Shown in pieces: positions 63,067 to 64,000 of a DNA stretch of 64,000 bases; within the stretch, counting starts at the first letter, position 1, and every line of letters starts with the position of its first letter. This stretch comes from Melastoma dodecandrum (taxonomy: Eukaryota > Streptophyta > Magnoliopsida > Myrtales > Melastomataceae): assembly GCA_029817715.1 (NCBI GenBank), contig JARUPY010000397.1, positions 6,200,001-6,264,000 of the forward strand, given 5' to 3'. A program made the position numbers and the translations under genes. The notes under the pieces were generated by a model. The model worked only from the letters and a program-made list of their open reading frames with translations. It was not told the DNA's origin and searched no databases.

Positions 63067-63775
63067 CTAACATGTCCTATGTTTGCGCAAGGACAGTAAA
63101 GCAAGTCAAAGACATGACACTAGAGCAAGTCAAGTCGAGAGGAGCATTCGAGACGGAGAGTTCATTCATGGTGCTGAAGTGGTTGAGTTGATTCGTCACT
63201 CGAAAAGACATGAGCTCATCTCGAGATCTAGAGGAAGGGGTCGTCTCGAGAACAACTCTCTCGGAGAAACTCGAGATCATCCAAAGTCAAGGCTTCCTGA
63301 TTGACGGACGGCCCAGCCGACGTCAAGCCCGGTTTCTTTAGCAGATAACTTTTGGACTTGTTTTAATTATTGTTTGGTTTTTCTATTTTGGGCTTAATTG
63401 AGATTTAGGGCTAGCCCAGTTTAGCTCTTCTATAAATATGACCTTTGTGATTAGGGTTAAGAGAAGAACCTTTTGAATTTTTTACCCAAATTTGGCAGCC
63501 ATCAAGTTCTTCATGAGCTTTACGCTTCTTCTCTTATCGTTTGGTGGATTCCAAGTGTGGCGAGATTTTATCTGTGCGTCCCCATAATCGGTGGTGTTTC
63601 CGTATCCGGTTGTATGACGTTCAACCCTTGTGACGGTCCTGATAGTGCTTAGGCTGTATCCGTGGCGCTCCGAGTCGTATCCCTTTCGTTCGTTTCGGTT
63701 TGTTTTGTTGTTCCCAATTCTTCAGTTTAGCCATCGTTGTTTTTTTTTTCCGTTTTCACGGCTGAAAACAGATCA
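63067..63775 (+). repeat. Chromovirus-like gypsy 3' LTR
   Basis: Uninterrupted copy of the two 5' fragments. The 5' boundary is approximate: a purine-rich stretch 'gggagaggaaagtaagag' precedes TGCTAAC at about 63067, but clear alignment with the 5' copy begins only near 63,110. It ends gatca at 63775. Confidence 0.7.
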
Positions 63776-64000
63776 CATTCTTTCCACGGTTGAAGCATTC
63801 TATGTCTTTCCATCGAGTTGATTTGTCTACTATCTTATGTTGCAACGATTGACCAAGTTTTTGCTCATGTCAATCTTCATTGTCTATTTTTTGAAATCTT
63901 CTCCATTCACGTTTGACAAATCCTTTGTTTCTAGGATAATTCATTCCCTTATTACTATATATATATATATAAACTTCTTCTTTATTCTTCAATGTCAACC
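63776..64000 (-). pseudogene. Ty1/copia relic, gag part (right part, runs off the window)
   Basis: On the minus strand the frame leads into ECFNRGKN at the insertion point. This is the first half of a CCHC zinc knuckle in which the second Cys has become Arg. The other half lies at 38,369 and below. The CATTC at 63776-63780 is the second copy of the target duplication of the gypsy element. Confidence 0.75.

Larger units (their letters stand above)
38370..63775 (+). mobile_element. Chromovirus-like Ty3/gypsy element (host of the nested insertions)
   Basis: Flanked by CATTC duplications (38365-38369 and 63776-63780). It has a 5' LTR split by a later insertion (38370-38468 plus 58153-58734), a tRNA-Met-like primer site near 58737, degenerate gag, protease, RT, RNase H and integrase on the plus strand (58815-63060), and a 3' LTR ending at 63775. 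It lacks an intact ORF. Without the nested DNA it would be about 5.7 kb. Confidence 0.85.

Overview
The window is nuclear DNA of a flowering plant, most likely a eudicot. It has intron-rich genes with plant-only families (BSU1-like Kelch phosphatase, LONESOME HIGHWAY-type bHLH, CDPK), a Mutator-like transposon, and a deep nest of Ty1/copia and Ty3/gypsy LTR retrotransposons. The species cannot be fixed from the sequence alone.

Genic half (1-37,000). In order: the 3' end of LSG1 (+), a complete 21-exon BSL2/BSL3-type phosphatase (+), about 8 kb of AT-rich intergenic DNA with a striking palindromic array, an LHW-type bHLH gene with upstream ORFs (+), a 4.7-kb Mutator-like element carrying a broken transposase (-) and a convergent GRF-zinc-finger gene (+), a decayed MuDR/plant-mobile-domain relic bordered by a second palindromic array, then HDA8 (+), PYD2 dihydropyrimidinase (+) and a CPK17/34-type calcium-dependent kinase (-). 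I rebuilt the exon structures by hand; for BSL, LHW, HDA8, PYD2 and CPK the summed exon lengths are exact multiples of three. From memory of Arabidopsis loci, neighbour pairs match conserved blocks: LSG1-2/BSL2/HDA8 (At1g08410, 08420, 08460), LSG1-1/BSL3/LHW (At2g27200, 27210, 27230) and CPK17/PYD2 (At5g12180, 12200). This supports the orthology calls.

Repeat half (37,400-64,000). Four LTR elements are nested. A decayed copia relic (-) is split within its gag zinc-knuckle codons by a chromovirus-like gypsy element (+, 38,370-63,775, target duplication CATTC). That element's 5' LTR is split by a solo LTR (38,469-58,152, duplication ATTCG). The solo LTR is split by a 17.7-kb Ogre/Tat-type gypsy element (-, 38,676-56,397, duplication CTATA) with 3-kb LTRs. 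Excising each layer restores a continuous sequence, which gives a relative insertion order. The chromovirus also carries a plastid-type tRNA-Ile(CAU) sequence between its protease and reverse transcriptase regions.

The host genes do not form one pathway. They cover ribosome maturation (LSG1), brassinosteroid signalling (BSL), vascular patterning (LHW), deacetylation (HDA8), pyrimidine catabolism (PYD2) and calcium signalling (CPK). The most unusual host-gene observations are the LHW upstream ORF, an 81-nt stop-free intron inside a CPK EF-hand, and two GC-AG introns with the same donor hexamer.
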